Assembly: GCF_014841125.1 (NCBI RefSeq) | Contig: NZ_JACYTQ010000008.1 | Coordinates: 1-64,000, forward strand | Source: Echinicola arenosa | GTDB taxonomy: Bacteria; Bacteroidota; Bacteroidia; Cytophagales; Cyclobacteriaceae | Length of the DNA: 64,000 nucleotides | Reading direction: 5' to 3' | In this document: positions 1 to 8,681 of the stretch, in pieces | Layout of the letters: every line of letters begins with the position of its first letter | Numbering within the stretch: the stretch's first letter is position 1 | Notes under the pieces: generated by a model | The model's input: only the letters and a program-made list of their open reading frames with translations | What the model was told of the DNA's origin: nothing | Database searches by the model: none | Position numbers and translations under genes: made by a program

Positions 1-40
1 AACAAAAAAACCAGAGTCAAACTGACCTTGGGTCAGAAAA

Positions 41-72
41 ATAGAGGCCGATTAATGAAAATCGGCCTCTAT
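41..72 (-). terminator. Rho-independent terminator ending the pectin locus
   Basis: Perfect 13-bp inverted repeat (left arm 41-53, 6-nt loop, right arm 60-72). Read on the minus strand it is followed by a run of five T, so it fits termination of minus-strand transcripts from the GH28 gene that stops at 203. A smaller hairpin (22-36, 6-bp stem) lies just beyond it. Confidence 0.75.
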
Positions 73-202
73 TGGCTAAAATCGACTGTCAAACTTTTTT
101 AACTCTTGTTTTGAGACAGCCTCTTCGTTTTAGGTACCAATTTTTTGGTTCTTAACTCTTTTTTATTTCTCGAGATATGACTTTAAGTACTTTTCCAAGC
201 TG

Positions 203-1633
203 CTATTTCACCTTTTCTTCGTATTTGACTTCTTCTCCATTGATCACCACATTTTCAAACTTCACATCTTTCATGTGATTGACATTGAAAACTTCATCGA
301 CGCTGTCTATACGGCAATTGATCATTTGAAAATTGGTAACCGGAGAGCTCTCGTAGGCATTGGCCATGACAGCATATTTGCCCCCGTTTTTGACCTGTAG
401 ATTTTCTACGATCACATTGCGGATGGTGGGAATATGGTCTCCTTCTTCTTCATAGAACATGTTAAAGCGTACGGCTGCCTCCCGATAAGTTCCCACCACT
501 ACATCGCGCATGTATACATTTTCTACCGTCCCACCTCTTTTGGAACTGGTCTTAATGCGAAGTACCCGGTCCAAATTTGGGCTGTCCATCACAAGATTTT
601 GGGCAAAAACATTTCTCGCTCCTCCTGAAATCTCACTACCGATGACTACGCCTCCATGGCCTTCTTTCATCTCACAGTCTTCGATAATGATGTTTTCGGA
701 TGGGATACCTGGATTTCTCCCATCTTCATTTCTACCAGACTTAATCGCAATGCAATCATCGCCCGTGTCGAAATAACATTCCGTAATCCATACATTTTTA
801 CAGGCTTCGGGATCACAACCATCATTATTAGGACCCAAAGTTTCGATTTTGACCCTTTGCACAATTACATTCTCACACAGTACGGGGTGCAGGTTCCACA
901 TGGGAGAATTAATCAGTTTCACATCTTGGATCAGTACATTTTTACATTCAAAGGGCTGTACAAACTGTGGTCTTAGGAAGTGTCCTTCTCCAAACACCCG
1001 CTCTTCCAATGGCACCTCCTCATGGACCATTTCATGCAACAGTTTCCTGGCCGGATTCTGTCTGCCCATCCCTTCCTTCCAACCATAATGCTTGGCACCA
1101 CACCAAGGCCACCAGTTCTCCATATCCGCATTGCCATCTAAGATCCCGTTTCCGGTAATGGCAATATTTTCCTGCTGATAAGCATAAATAAACGGAGAAT
1201 AATTCATCAATTCCATTCCCTCCCAACGGCTCCGGACCACGGGTAGGTAATCTTTGGCATTTCTACTGAATTTCAAGGTAGCGCCATCCGCAAGGTGTAG
1301 GTTGACATTGCTCAGCAAGTGTACTGCTCCCGTTAAAAATTCCCCTTTTGGAATCACCACTCGGCCACCCCCAGCTTTATGACAGGCCTTAATGGCCGCA
1401 GCGATGGCTTCAGTGTTCAGAAAGTCATCACCTTCCTCAGCCCCGTATTCTGTAATTACAAATTCCCTATCGGGAAATTCAGGTGCTTTGATCAATGCTC
1501 GAATTGAATCTAATTGCGCCCAGGGTCCTGACTCTCTCAATACTGCAACATCAGCCTCTTTCTTTTGACTGCAAGAAAACACCAATAATGTCACTACAAA
1601 CCCTAATAAGTAATACCTGCTTATCAATTTCAT
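203..1633 (-). CDS. GH28 polygalacturonase-type glycoside hydrolase, lipoprotein
   Basis: Family GH28 enzymes hydrolyse alpha-1,4 galacturonosyl bonds of homogalacturonan or rhamnogalacturonan on a right-handed beta-helix. The 476-residue product has a lipoprotein signal (lipobox ending at Cys21). The GH28 signature appears in order: NNDGCD near residue 268, GDDCIAIKSG near 290, GHGGVVIGSE near 327 and RIKTS near 358. These supply the catalytic aspartates, the histidine and the substrate-binding Arg/Lys. It is the last gene of the minus-strand pectin cluster, 153 bp after the GH105 gene and before a strong terminator. An exo-acting enzyme trimming oligogalacturonides is plausible, since Bacteroidota GH28 lipoproteins often are. 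The exact linkage cannot be told from sequence. Confidence 0.93.
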   Translation of the reverse strand: MKLISRYYLLGFVVTLLVFSCSQKKEADVAVLRESGPWAQLDSIRALIKAPEFPDREFVITEYGAEEGDDFLNTEAIAAAIKACHKAGGGRVVIPKGEFLTGAVHLLSNVNLHLADGATLKFSRNAKDYLPVVRSRWEGMELMNYSPFIYAYQQENIAITGNGILDGNADMENWWPWCGAKHYGWKEGMGRQNPARKLLHEMVHEEVPLEERVFGEGHFLRPQFVQPFECKNVLIQDVKLINSPMWNLHPVLCENVIVQRVKIETLGPNNDGCDPEACKNVWITECYFDTGDDCIAIKSGRNEDGRNPGIPSENIIIEDCEMKEGHGGVVIGSEISGGARNVFAQNLVMDSPNLDRVLRIKTSSKRGGTVENVYMRDVVVGTYREAAVRFNMFYEEEGDHIPTIRNVIVENLQVKNGGKYAVMANAYESSPVTNFQMINCRIDSVDEVFNVNHMKDVKFENVVINGEEVKYEEKVK

Positions 1634-1728
1634 TTGCTACTATCTTTAAATCTTTTCTATTTTCAAATCCTCATTTGTCTCTTCCATGCTTACCAACTTT
1701 GTCCAAGTATTTAAAAGGTGGTGTCCAT

Positions 1729-1754
1729 CTACTATCTACTCAGGCAGATAGTAG
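1729..1754. repeat. Inverted repeat upstream of GH28
   Basis: CTACTATCT (1729-1737) and its complement AGATAGTAG (1746-1754) flank an 8-nt loop. A third copy of CTACTATCT lies at 1637-1645, just upstream of the GH28 start codon. There is no T-tract in either direction, so a binding site is more likely than a terminator. The function is unknown. Confidence 0.4.
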
Positions 1755-1786
1755 TACTTTCATTTTTAATCCTTGCAACTAAAACC

Positions 1787-2971
1787 TCACCTTCCCAATT
1801 CCAAGGCCGCTAAAATAAATGGTCCCACTCCTTTGGGATCATTGATCCTGATTTTCTCATTGACATAGTACTCGTAAGTACCATCTCGATAGGGACTTCC
1901 TCCCAATCCTGCCACAGCACAGACTTGGGTAAGACTGACTTCTCCATCAGCTTCCACTTCTATCAGATGATCCAAAATTCCTTCAAAACCTTCTTGGGCG
2001 GTCAGTAAAAATTTCTCATCCAGATAACTCTTATTTACCCCTTTGGCCAAAGCATAAACGAACATACTGGACGCTGAGGCTTCCAGGTAATTTCCTGCTT
2101 GCCCTCCTTTATCGATCACCTGATACCATAAGCCGGTTTCTTCATCCTGATAAGTCGCTACAGCAGTGGCCAATCGCTGTAAGATTCCTCCCAGCACTAC
2201 CCTGCCGTAATGCTCCTCAGGCAAATAGTCCAAAGCATCCACCAGGGCCATGGCATACCAGCCCATGGCCCTGCCCCAAATATTGGGTGACCTGCCAGTT
2301 TCAGGATCTGACCAGGACTGAAACCTGCTTTCATCCCAACCATGGTAAAGCAATCCAGTTTTTGGATCTCTAAGGTGTTTTTCCATCAGGACCAGTTGCA
2401 AAACCCCTTCCTCAAAGGCTGCTTCATCATCAAACTCCAGCGCATATTGCATCAAAAACGGCGTGCCCATATAAGCTCCGTCCAACCACATCTGATTGGT
2501 GTATCTTGCTTTATGCCAAAAACCTCCTTCCTTGGTCCGGGGTTGATACTTCAGCTGCCTGCGCAAAGTCTCAATGGCAGTCTTGTATCGTTCATCGTTC
2601 GTTTTCCCATAAAGATTGAACAGCAACTTGCCTGAATTGATCATATCAATATTGTACGTTTCGTACTTGTACGTTTCTATCTGCCCATTTTGATCAATCA
2701 ACTTATCCGCGTAGGCTTTGATGTATTGGTAGTAAATTTCATCTTCATTCTCTCTCCACAGTTCTTCCAAGGCATGTAGCATCAATCCCTGGGGATAACT
2801 CCACACTGGCCGATCCATAAAGTCGATTTGCCAGGCTTCTGGATTTCGTTTCATCACCGACAGCGCCATCCGCTCCGACCAGTTAAGTTTAGTGTCTATT
2901 TGATTGGTTTGACCATAAGTCAAACGTGTAAAAAAAATGGCCATTATCAGTAGAAAACTTCTTTTCATCAT
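1787..2971 (-). CDS. GH105 unsaturated rhamnogalacturonyl/galacturonyl hydrolase
   Basis: GH105 enzymes use hydration of the 4,5-unsaturated uronate left by pectate or rhamnogalacturonan lyases to release it from oligosaccharides. The (alpha/alpha)6-barrel family signs are visible: NQMWLDGAYMGTPFL with its conserved Asp, NIWGRAMGWYAMALVD, a Tyr/Glu-rich middle (GLWYQVID) and YLEASASSMFVYALAKGV. I start at the tandem ATG at 2971/2968, because the signal peptide MKRSFLLIMAIFF...YGQ begins there; the 15 residues upstream in frame look like leader. The usual length for the family is about 370-400 aa. It acts on products of the PL1 lyase encoded two genes upstream, probably in the periplasm. Confidence 0.9.
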   Translation of the reverse strand: MMKRSFLLIMAIFFTRLTYGQTNQIDTKLNWSERMALSVMKRNPEAWQIDFMDRPVWSYPQGLMLHALEELWRENEDEIYYQYIKAYADKLIDQNGQIETYKYETYNIDMINSGKLLFNLYGKTNDERYKTAIETLRRQLKYQPRTKEGGFWHKARYTNQMWLDGAYMGTPFLMQYALEFDDEAAFEEGVLQLVLMEKHLRDPKTGLLYHGWDESRFQSWSDPETGRSPNIWGRAMGWYAMALVDALDYLPEEHYGRVVLGGILQRLATAVATYQDEETGLWYQVIDKGGQAGNYLEASASSMFVYALAKGVNKSYLDEKFLLTAQEGFEGILDHLIEVEADGEVSLTQVCAVAGLGGSPYRDGTYEYYVNEKIRINDPKGVGPFILAALELGR

Positions 2972-3118
2972 ATCGTATTGATAAAGTATTGATTTGGATG
3001 ATACTTTTGGAATCATGTGTTTCTTTATTCAAAAAGGTTAATAATTGATAAGCCTCATTTTTAATCTTCCTGAGACTCCACCCAAAGTCTTATCTCTCAC
3101 CTAAAATCTAAAGTATTC

Positions 3119-5305
3119 TTAAGGCATTTTCCTCAAGCCATCCCATTTAACATTCCATTTGCCATTATCAGGAAATCCTGGATTGGGTCTATCCGGAGCT
3201 CCCTCCCAACCAACTGCCATCATGGCTACCGTGGTAAGAAGCCCTCCATTTCCAGGGAGATAAATTCTCAGTCTTTTATCCTGATAATTATGACCATTAG
3301 GTAAATAAGTGTTTTTTTCCTCCCCCATAAACAAGGCATCCAAAGCTGTTTCTGGCATATTTAACCTTGCCGCATTCATGGCCATCATAGGGTAATCCCA
3401 TCCCCAAGTGGTTTCCCAGTTCCAGATTTGAAGGATTTTTTCTAAGGTATTTTTCATGATCGTGGTATCAATCATATCTGTTTTCGGTAACATTCCGTAA
3501 GCCCCCAAGACCACAGGGTGATCGTGAAGATAAAAGTCATCTTCATACGCCCGTGGGTGGGTGCTGCTAGGTAAGTAGAGACTATCTTTGATGGCCAAAG
3601 GGGCCAAATTGTCCAAGACTTCCCTCCACCGAGCATTTTCTTCCATCCCCATTCGCTTCTGCCATTCCAGGGCCACATTCAATCCAAAATGCCAGTAGGC
3701 TAGCTCAAAAGGCGGATCATCTGTGGCATTGGCAGGAAAGAGTTCTTGTGCAGGAATCAGAGGAGCAATCAAATGGTATTTACCATCTTTATCACTTTTT
3801 TTTGCAAAGGAGGCCATAAAATCAGCGGTCTCCGTAACGATCTCCTCGTATTTTTCCAATGTGGCTCGGTCCTGTCTTGCCTGATAAAGTTGCTCAACAA
3901 AATAAAGGATATGAGGCTGTTGCCAGATCAGGTAAGAAGCAACACTGGAGGGACTTTCATCACCATAAGGATCTGTCATTTTCTGCCACCTGGCACCATC
4001 AAAGCCCTGCCGCTCTGCTGTGGCTCTGGCTTTTTCCAGTGAACTAAAATACCAAGGTAAGCTCTTTTCCATCAGTTCCACCCTATTCCAAAGTCCAAAA
4101 TGGGCTCCATGCCACCAATGCATCTCCATATGGAACTTACCGTACCAGCTGTTCATGGTCAAGCCAGTTTCTTGGGGAGGCAATGAACCTGCACAATTCA
4201 GCTTGGTGAGGTATTGTGACAGCACTACCCTTCTCTCCAGTTCATGGGCTCTTTCGTCAGTGCATTCAGAAAAGTCAATGGCTCCACCAGACTGCCAAAA
4301 TGCTTCCCATCCCTTTTCACTGCTCTCAGCTGTTGACTCGAAGTCAGGTAAATCCGTTTCTCCCTTTTTAGAGAATAATGCAGAGAATTCCAGTGTTTCC
4401 TGACCTTCTTGGGCATTTAATAGAAAAGTATGTTTACTGGAGGATTCAAAAGCTCCATTCCCCTGCCATTGGATATCGGTAAGATATTGGGTGCTATCCA
4501 ATGTCCGTGACACCCTTACCTGACTTGGCCTAATGACTTCTAAATAAGATTCATGCTTATCCTCTTGGGTCCAATCATAACCTGGGCATACGTGACAATC
4601 AGAACCATAAGGAAAACGGAACTTTATCTTGATCTTTCCTTCTGCCACCAAAGGTGACGTGATTCTGGCTGCAATGCCATCCTTCTCCTGATGCCCATAG
4701 AGTTCCACTTTTACAGGCTTTCCTTCGACAGTATATTCACTGGTAATCTTACCTTTCCATAGGTCAAGCTCCTGATGTATATTTTCTAAATCCTGTACAA
4801 TTACCTTATTTCCATCCTCCTTCTCTATTTCCAAGCCGATGATGCCCAAATGTAAACGGTGAGGGCTGGTTCTAAAATAATCGGTCACTTCTTTTTTGCG
4901 CCCCTCCTTCCACTGGACTGGAAAAGAAATCACCTGTCCAATGGCTGAAGTATCATAGCGTAAAATTTCTTCCCATCGATAATTGTCTGGATTAGGAAAA
5001 GCATGCCATCCCCATTGGCTCTGCGTACCGAGGCTAACTCCCTTTTCATAATATTCGGGAAAAGTCTGCAGACCACTTACATCCACCGTATAGGCAAACT
5101 CTCCATTCCCCACACTGAGTGAGGCAAGGGTATCTGCGTTTTCCAATATCACATTGTGGCGATTGACCAAGGCAAACCGGTCGATCTGTGAAGTGGATGG
5201 AGAGGATGAGCTTTCTTGAGAATCTGAACAGGCAAAAGTAAATAGGCCACCCATTAATAGGGCACACCATGTTGTAATTGGATGAGAAAATGAAAATTTG
5301 ATCAT
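3119..5305 (-). CDS. Six-hairpin glycosidase-like lipoprotein (unclassified)
   Basis: 728-residue lipoprotein (lipobox ending at Cys26). I do not recognise a characterised family with certainty. It has an N-terminal beta-sandwich-like half (SVGNGEFAYTVDVSGLQTF, about residues 60-330). The helical half contains WYGKFHMEMHWWHGAHFGLWNR (about 390-415), WGWDYPMMAMNAARL and YLPGNGGLLTTVAMMAVGW near the end. That organisation resembles (alpha/alpha)6-barrel enzymes of clans holding GH65, GH95 and related families. The conserved Glu/His/Trp cluster in MEMHWWH is a likely active-site strip. Its position between PL1 and GH105 suggests action on pectin-derived sugar or side chains. Substrate and mechanism (hydrolase or phosphorylase) are unknown. 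Confidence 0.7.
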   Translation of the reverse strand: MIKFSFSHPITTWCALLMGGLFTFACSDSQESSSSPSTSQIDRFALVNRHNVILENADTLASLSVGNGEFAYTVDVSGLQTFPEYYEKGVSLGTQSQWGWHAFPNPDNYRWEEILRYDTSAIGQVISFPVQWKEGRKKEVTDYFRTSPHRLHLGIIGLEIEKEDGNKVIVQDLENIHQELDLWKGKITSEYTVEGKPVKVELYGHQEKDGIAARITSPLVAEGKIKIKFRFPYGSDCHVCPGYDWTQEDKHESYLEVIRPSQVRVSRTLDSTQYLTDIQWQGNGAFESSSKHTFLLNAQEGQETLEFSALFSKKGETDLPDFESTAESSEKGWEAFWQSGGAIDFSECTDERAHELERRVVLSQYLTKLNCAGSLPPQETGLTMNSWYGKFHMEMHWWHGAHFGLWNRVELMEKSLPWYFSSLEKARATAERQGFDGARWQKMTDPYGDESPSSVASYLIWQQPHILYFVEQLYQARQDRATLEKYEEIVTETADFMASFAKKSDKDGKYHLIAPLIPAQELFPANATDDPPFELAYWHFGLNVALEWQKRMGMEENARWREVLDNLAPLAIKDSLYLPSSTHPRAYEDDFYLHDHPVVLGAYGMLPKTDMIDTTIMKNTLEKILQIWNWETTWGWDYPMMAMNAARLNMPETALDALFMGEEKNTYLPNGHNYQDKRLRIYLPGNGGLLTTVAMMAVGWEGAPDRPNPGFPDNGKWNVKWDGLRKMP

Positions 5306-5450
5306 ATGGGTACTGTCGTCTTAATTTTAAATTTTACCGTAAATTGACTTTAGGTCAAGATACAGGAACGGGTTTTAATCCATTAAAAATAGATTTACTG
5401 ATTAATATTTAAAATACTAATAATCAGCAATTTAATTAAATTAATTTATA

Positions 5451-6728
5451 CTATTCATTTAAGGTTATAGTTAGTTCATTTACCAAGTTATTAAGATAAT
5501 TTTCCAAAGCGGTATAACCATACTTGTCTGTCCGGTTTCTATCGCTGGGATCAAAAGGATCTAATCCTTCTTTCTTTTCATATCGATCAGGCATACCATC
5601 ATTATCGGTATCTTTTGGTGCTTTTCCACCTTTTACTTTTCCCGGTCCTCGCATTGGCAAGTCCATCTCATCACTTATGGTCCGGCCCTTCATTCCCAAA
5701 GACTTCAAATCAGAAATTAGAAATTCATCCACTTCGTCGCGTTGTAGGGAGGCTCCCACTTCACGGACAACTTGTTCATAGGCCTCTTCTGCTGTCAAAA
5801 CAGGTACTTCAGGATAGTCAAATGGTTCTTCCATCCAAGTTACAGGCTCATAAACTTTTCTTCCAACCACACTCCCGTCTAGCTGTCCATTAAAATTACC
5901 ATCATACCAATTATCCCGGGCATATATATGAAAGTTTTCATTGGATCGATTAAATGGCGGTGTATCACCAGTTTCAGGGCCGGCGATAAAGTAATTGCCT
6001 ACGACATTGGCATAGGACTTCCCTTGCGAACCTCCACCTTGAATGTAACCAGCCACCGCCCAATTATAGACCACATTATTGACATATTGATTGGTTCCTT
6101 TCACTTTGGGATTTCTTGTATGGTTATTGATCCAAAGACAGGATAGAATCGAAACTCCGCCAGAGGGTTGAATCAATCCCCCAGTGGAATGTGTCTGCAA
6201 TCCTTGTCCAATGATGGAATGCTGCAAGGTGACATCCTTTACATCACCATTTAAGTCAAAAGTGCCATCTCTTCCCCAAGTAATTGAAACATGATCAAAA
6301 ATCATATCATGTCCATGAGCCATGGCAACTGCATCTTTACCTTTGTCGCCAACCTTGCCCATCCTTACTCGAATGTAGCGTGTGATAGTGTTATTGGCAT
6401 CTGAATAGGAAAGCCCATTCCCATAAATGGTAATCCCATCACCAGGCGCTGTCTGTCCGGCGATCGTAATATTTTCTTGTACAACTATCCGGGAATTGAT
6501 CCTGATCACTCCGCCCACTTCGAAAATCACCGTCCGATTGGGTTGACTAACAGCATCCCGAAAAGATCCCGCGCCTTCATCATTCAGATTGGTAACCTTA
6601 TATACTTCTCCTCCTCTTCCGCCGATAGCAAACCTTCCAAAACCTTCAGCTCCCGGGAAGGCCAGCTGTTGTCCATAGGTCATGGATGTGACCAAAAAGG
6701 CGAGTACTACTAATACATTCTTTTTCAT
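5451..6728 (-). CDS. PL1-family pectate lyase, secreted
   Basis: Parallel beta-helix pectate lyase cleaving polygalacturonate by beta-elimination with Ca2+. Residues FPGAEGFGRFAIGGRGGEVYKVTNLNDEGAGSFRDAV open the fold, IFDHVSITWG matches the WIDH-type calcium site, and NHTRNPKVKG carries the catalytic Arg segment. A C-terminal calcium-type repeat (DTDNDGMPDRYEKKEGLDP) is present. The start is placed at the internal Met (6728), which begins the signal peptide MKKNVLVVLAFLVTSMTYGQ; an in-frame Met at 6773 would add 15 non-signal residues. It is separated from the upstream susD by a terminator and palindromic repeats, so it may have its own promoter. It supplies unsaturated oligogalacturonides to GH105. 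Confidence 0.92.
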   Translation of the reverse strand: MKKNVLVVLAFLVTSMTYGQQLAFPGAEGFGRFAIGGRGGEVYKVTNLNDEGAGSFRDAVSQPNRTVIFEVGGVIRINSRIVVQENITIAGQTAPGDGITIYGNGLSYSDANNTITRYIRVRMGKVGDKGKDAVAMAHGHDMIFDHVSITWGRDGTFDLNGDVKDVTLQHSIIGQGLQTHSTGGLIQPSGGVSILSCLWINNHTRNPKVKGTNQYVNNVVYNWAVAGYIQGGGSQGKSYANVVGNYFIAGPETGDTPPFNRSNENFHIYARDNWYDGNFNGQLDGSVVGRKVYEPVTWMEEPFDYPEVPVLTAEEAYEQVVREVGASLQRDEVDEFLISDLKSLGMKGRTISDEMDLPMRGPGKVKGGKAPKDTDNDGMPDRYEKKEGLDPFDPSDRNRTDKYGYTALENYLNNLVNELTITLNE

Positions 6729-6862
6729 GTTAATTTTTAATTCTGTGTTTCGGGAATTGCCAATCCATTTCATGACTCAGATCCGTACCAATCCCCCTCT
6801 TTCTCTGCTTACAAAGAATTTTGATTCTTGCATCTTGACGATAGAGATTTAGTCATGCGTAT

Positions 6863-6899
6863 TAAAAAAAGACAAGACCGGGTAAAATATCACCCGATC
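6863..6899 (-). terminator. Terminator after the SusCD/fasciclin operon
   Basis: Read on the minus strand, an 8-bp stem (6892-6899 with 6876-6883, one G-U pair) encloses an 8-nt loop and is followed by a T-rich tract (6863-6870 read in reverse). It lies 137 bp past the susD stop and splits binding/transport genes from the downstream enzyme genes. Confidence 0.6.
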
Positions 6900-6928
6900 C
6901 TGTACTGAATTAACAAACCCCTAGTGTC

Positions 6929-6998
6929 AAGTCAAAATAAATTTGACTTCTCAACTCCGCTCGAAATGAGCTCAATTTGTCAGATCGAGCGGAGTTGA
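6929..6998. repeat. Two adjacent palindromic elements, REP-like
   Basis: First palindrome: AAGTCAAA (6929-6936), 5-nt loop, TTTGACTT (6942-6949). Second: TCAACTCCGCTCGA (6951-6964), 20-nt loop, exact complement TCGAGCGGAGTTGA (6985-6998). The GC-rich 14-bp arms stand out from the AT-rich spacer and resemble dispersed extragenic palindromes of Bacteroidota. Whether it recurs elsewhere in the genome cannot be seen here. Confidence 0.55.
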
Positions 6999-7035
6999 TT
7001 TCACTATTCATGTTTTATATGGAACAGACTTCGGT

Positions 7036-8670
7036 TTACTTACTTAAATCATAGTCAACAAACCAGTTTTCAGGTTGCATCAGCAAGCTTCTGATGCTTT
7101 CTCTCTTGCCCGCTGGGTATTTGGCACTGACCCTGTCCGCCAACATGGAAGGGTCACCCCACCTTTTGGCCATCCGGATCATGGCAAAGTAAGATCGGGC
7201 CTCACCAGCACTTTCCATGCAAGTTTCTTCCAAGAGTAGGCTATCCAACCCTTTTTTATATTCCTCCACCTTCTCTGGTGTGTCTAATTCATCCTTACTC
7301 AAACCTTCAGGGAAAACGGGACCAAGATCTACGCGTCTCCTTACGCCCCAGTTTATGTTAATGGCAGCATTATAGGTCTCATTGTCTAATGGATACTGAA
7401 GATTTCCTTCATTCTTGGAGAGATAATTCTGTACTCCATCATTCAGGAAGGCTTCCGCTTCCTTAAATTTTTCCATTTGATTGAGTGCTTCTGCTATAAA
7501 GAGGTGGATATCCCCAGCCCTGTATAGCGCAATGTGTACATCGTTTTTGTAAATATTATCTGCCGTCTCGTGAGCTCTGCTAAACTTTCTGACCACCCAT
7601 TCACCATTTTGCCTCCAGTATGTGTAATCTTCCCCTCGGTACCGGTCTCCAATGGTGATTCCATCTTGACGAACCTGTTGCTGAAACCTTTGCATCGCCA
7701 CTTCAGTTGGACGCAAATAGTATTTATTGGGCTCAGTGTTGGAGAAAAAATCAATCAGGTGGTTGGTCTGGTGTCGTTGGTAATCAAACGGAACAATGTT
7801 GATCAGTTCCCTTGTCTTGGTAATCGGGTCCCGGTAAAAAAACTGAATCCACTCCCCATTATAATCATCATTACCCAATTTGTAACGACCACTTCCTTGG
7901 TCATAAATAAAGGACATGCCCAAGCTTACGACTTGTTCATAGTTGCCATTCCAAAGATAAAGCTCAATCAGCAAAGGACTTGGTGAGGGACAGATCATGT
8001 TCCAAGTTAAATCTTGCGCTGAAGTACTCACGCCCGGAAATAACAAATCTGACCAAACCAGCACCTTTTTGCCGTCAATGCCATTGACCCCACCTTCCAT
8101 CAAACTGATCAATTGGCCGATCAGCTCATCAAACTGCATGACGGGATATTTGGAAATATCTTCCTCTTTGGTCAAGGGTTGGTCCAAGTACACGGCTTCC
8201 CCATAAAGCTTGGCCAGCATAAGATAAGACCAAACCTTAAATCTAATGGCACCACTCACCAAGGGTTCAAAAACAGCATCTTCTACCGCATCTGGGTTTG
8301 ATTCTTTGTACTCAAAAGCCTTTCGAATATAGTTATTGGCATTATTGATTACATCATAATAACCACTAGGATCTGCAAAGGAATTGTCCTCACTGATCGT
8401 ATGATTATAAATATCCCATAGTTCCTGTGGCGCATTATCTGTGGGTTCCAGAAAATCTCCACGGAGTTCCGAAAGAAAAACTCCCTGATCTGCCACTGTC
8501 TGTACCTTAGCTGCAATGCCCATGTAACCTGAATACAGTTCATTGGTATTGCCGATATAATTTTCTTCCAGTAGGATGTCGTCCGCATCAGGCTCAAAGT
8601 AACTTTCACAGCTGCCCAAAGCCATCAGTCCCACTATTAATGTGCATTTATATAACAATTTATTTTTCAT
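7036..8670 (-). CDS. SusD/RagB-like surface glycan-binding lipoprotein (pair 2)
   Basis: SusD-family lid protein that caps a SusC transporter and captures glycan at the cell surface. 544 residues with lipobox ending at Cys21 (MALGSC), followed by acidic residues (ESYFEPDADD) that fit the Bacteroidota surface-export signal. The C-terminal RagB/SusD region has the typical DIHLFIAEALNQMEKFKEAEAFLN helix and GVRRRVDLGPVFPEG; the N-terminal SusD-like helices contain YDVINNANNYIRKAFEYK. The gene starts 11 bp after its partner susC ends. This pair differs strongly from pair 1, so the two may take different pectin fragments. Confidence 0.93.
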   Translation of the reverse strand: MKNKLLYKCTLIVGLMALGSCESYFEPDADDILLEENYIGNTNELYSGYMGIAAKVQTVADQGVFLSELRGDFLEPTDNAPQELWDIYNHTISEDNSFADPSGYYDVINNANNYIRKAFEYKESNPDAVEDAVFEPLVSGAIRFKVWSYLMLAKLYGEAVYLDQPLTKEEDISKYPVMQFDELIGQLISLMEGGVNGIDGKKVLVWSDLLFPGVSTSAQDLTWNMICPSPSPLLIELYLWNGNYEQVVSLGMSFIYDQGSGRYKLGNDDYNGEWIQFFYRDPITKTRELINIVPFDYQRHQTNHLIDFFSNTEPNKYYLRPTEVAMQRFQQQVRQDGITIGDRYRGEDYTYWRQNGEWVVRKFSRAHETADNIYKNDVHIALYRAGDIHLFIAEALNQMEKFKEAEAFLNDGVQNYLSKNEGNLQYPLDNETYNAAININWGVRRRVDLGPVFPEGLSKDELDTPEKVEEYKKGLDSLLLEETCMESAGEARSYFAMIRMAKRWGDPSMLADRVSAKYPAGKRESIRSLLMQPENWFVDYDLSK

Positions 8671-8681
8671 AGCTGAGCGTA

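Larger units (their letters stand above)
6729..7035. other. Intergenic region between susD and PL1 (307 bp)
   Basis: Holds a terminator for the SusCD operon and two adjacent palindromes (listed separately). About 130 bp upstream of the PL1 start is left that could carry a promoter, but I see no clear TAnnTTTG site there. No convincing ORF. Confidence 0.6.
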
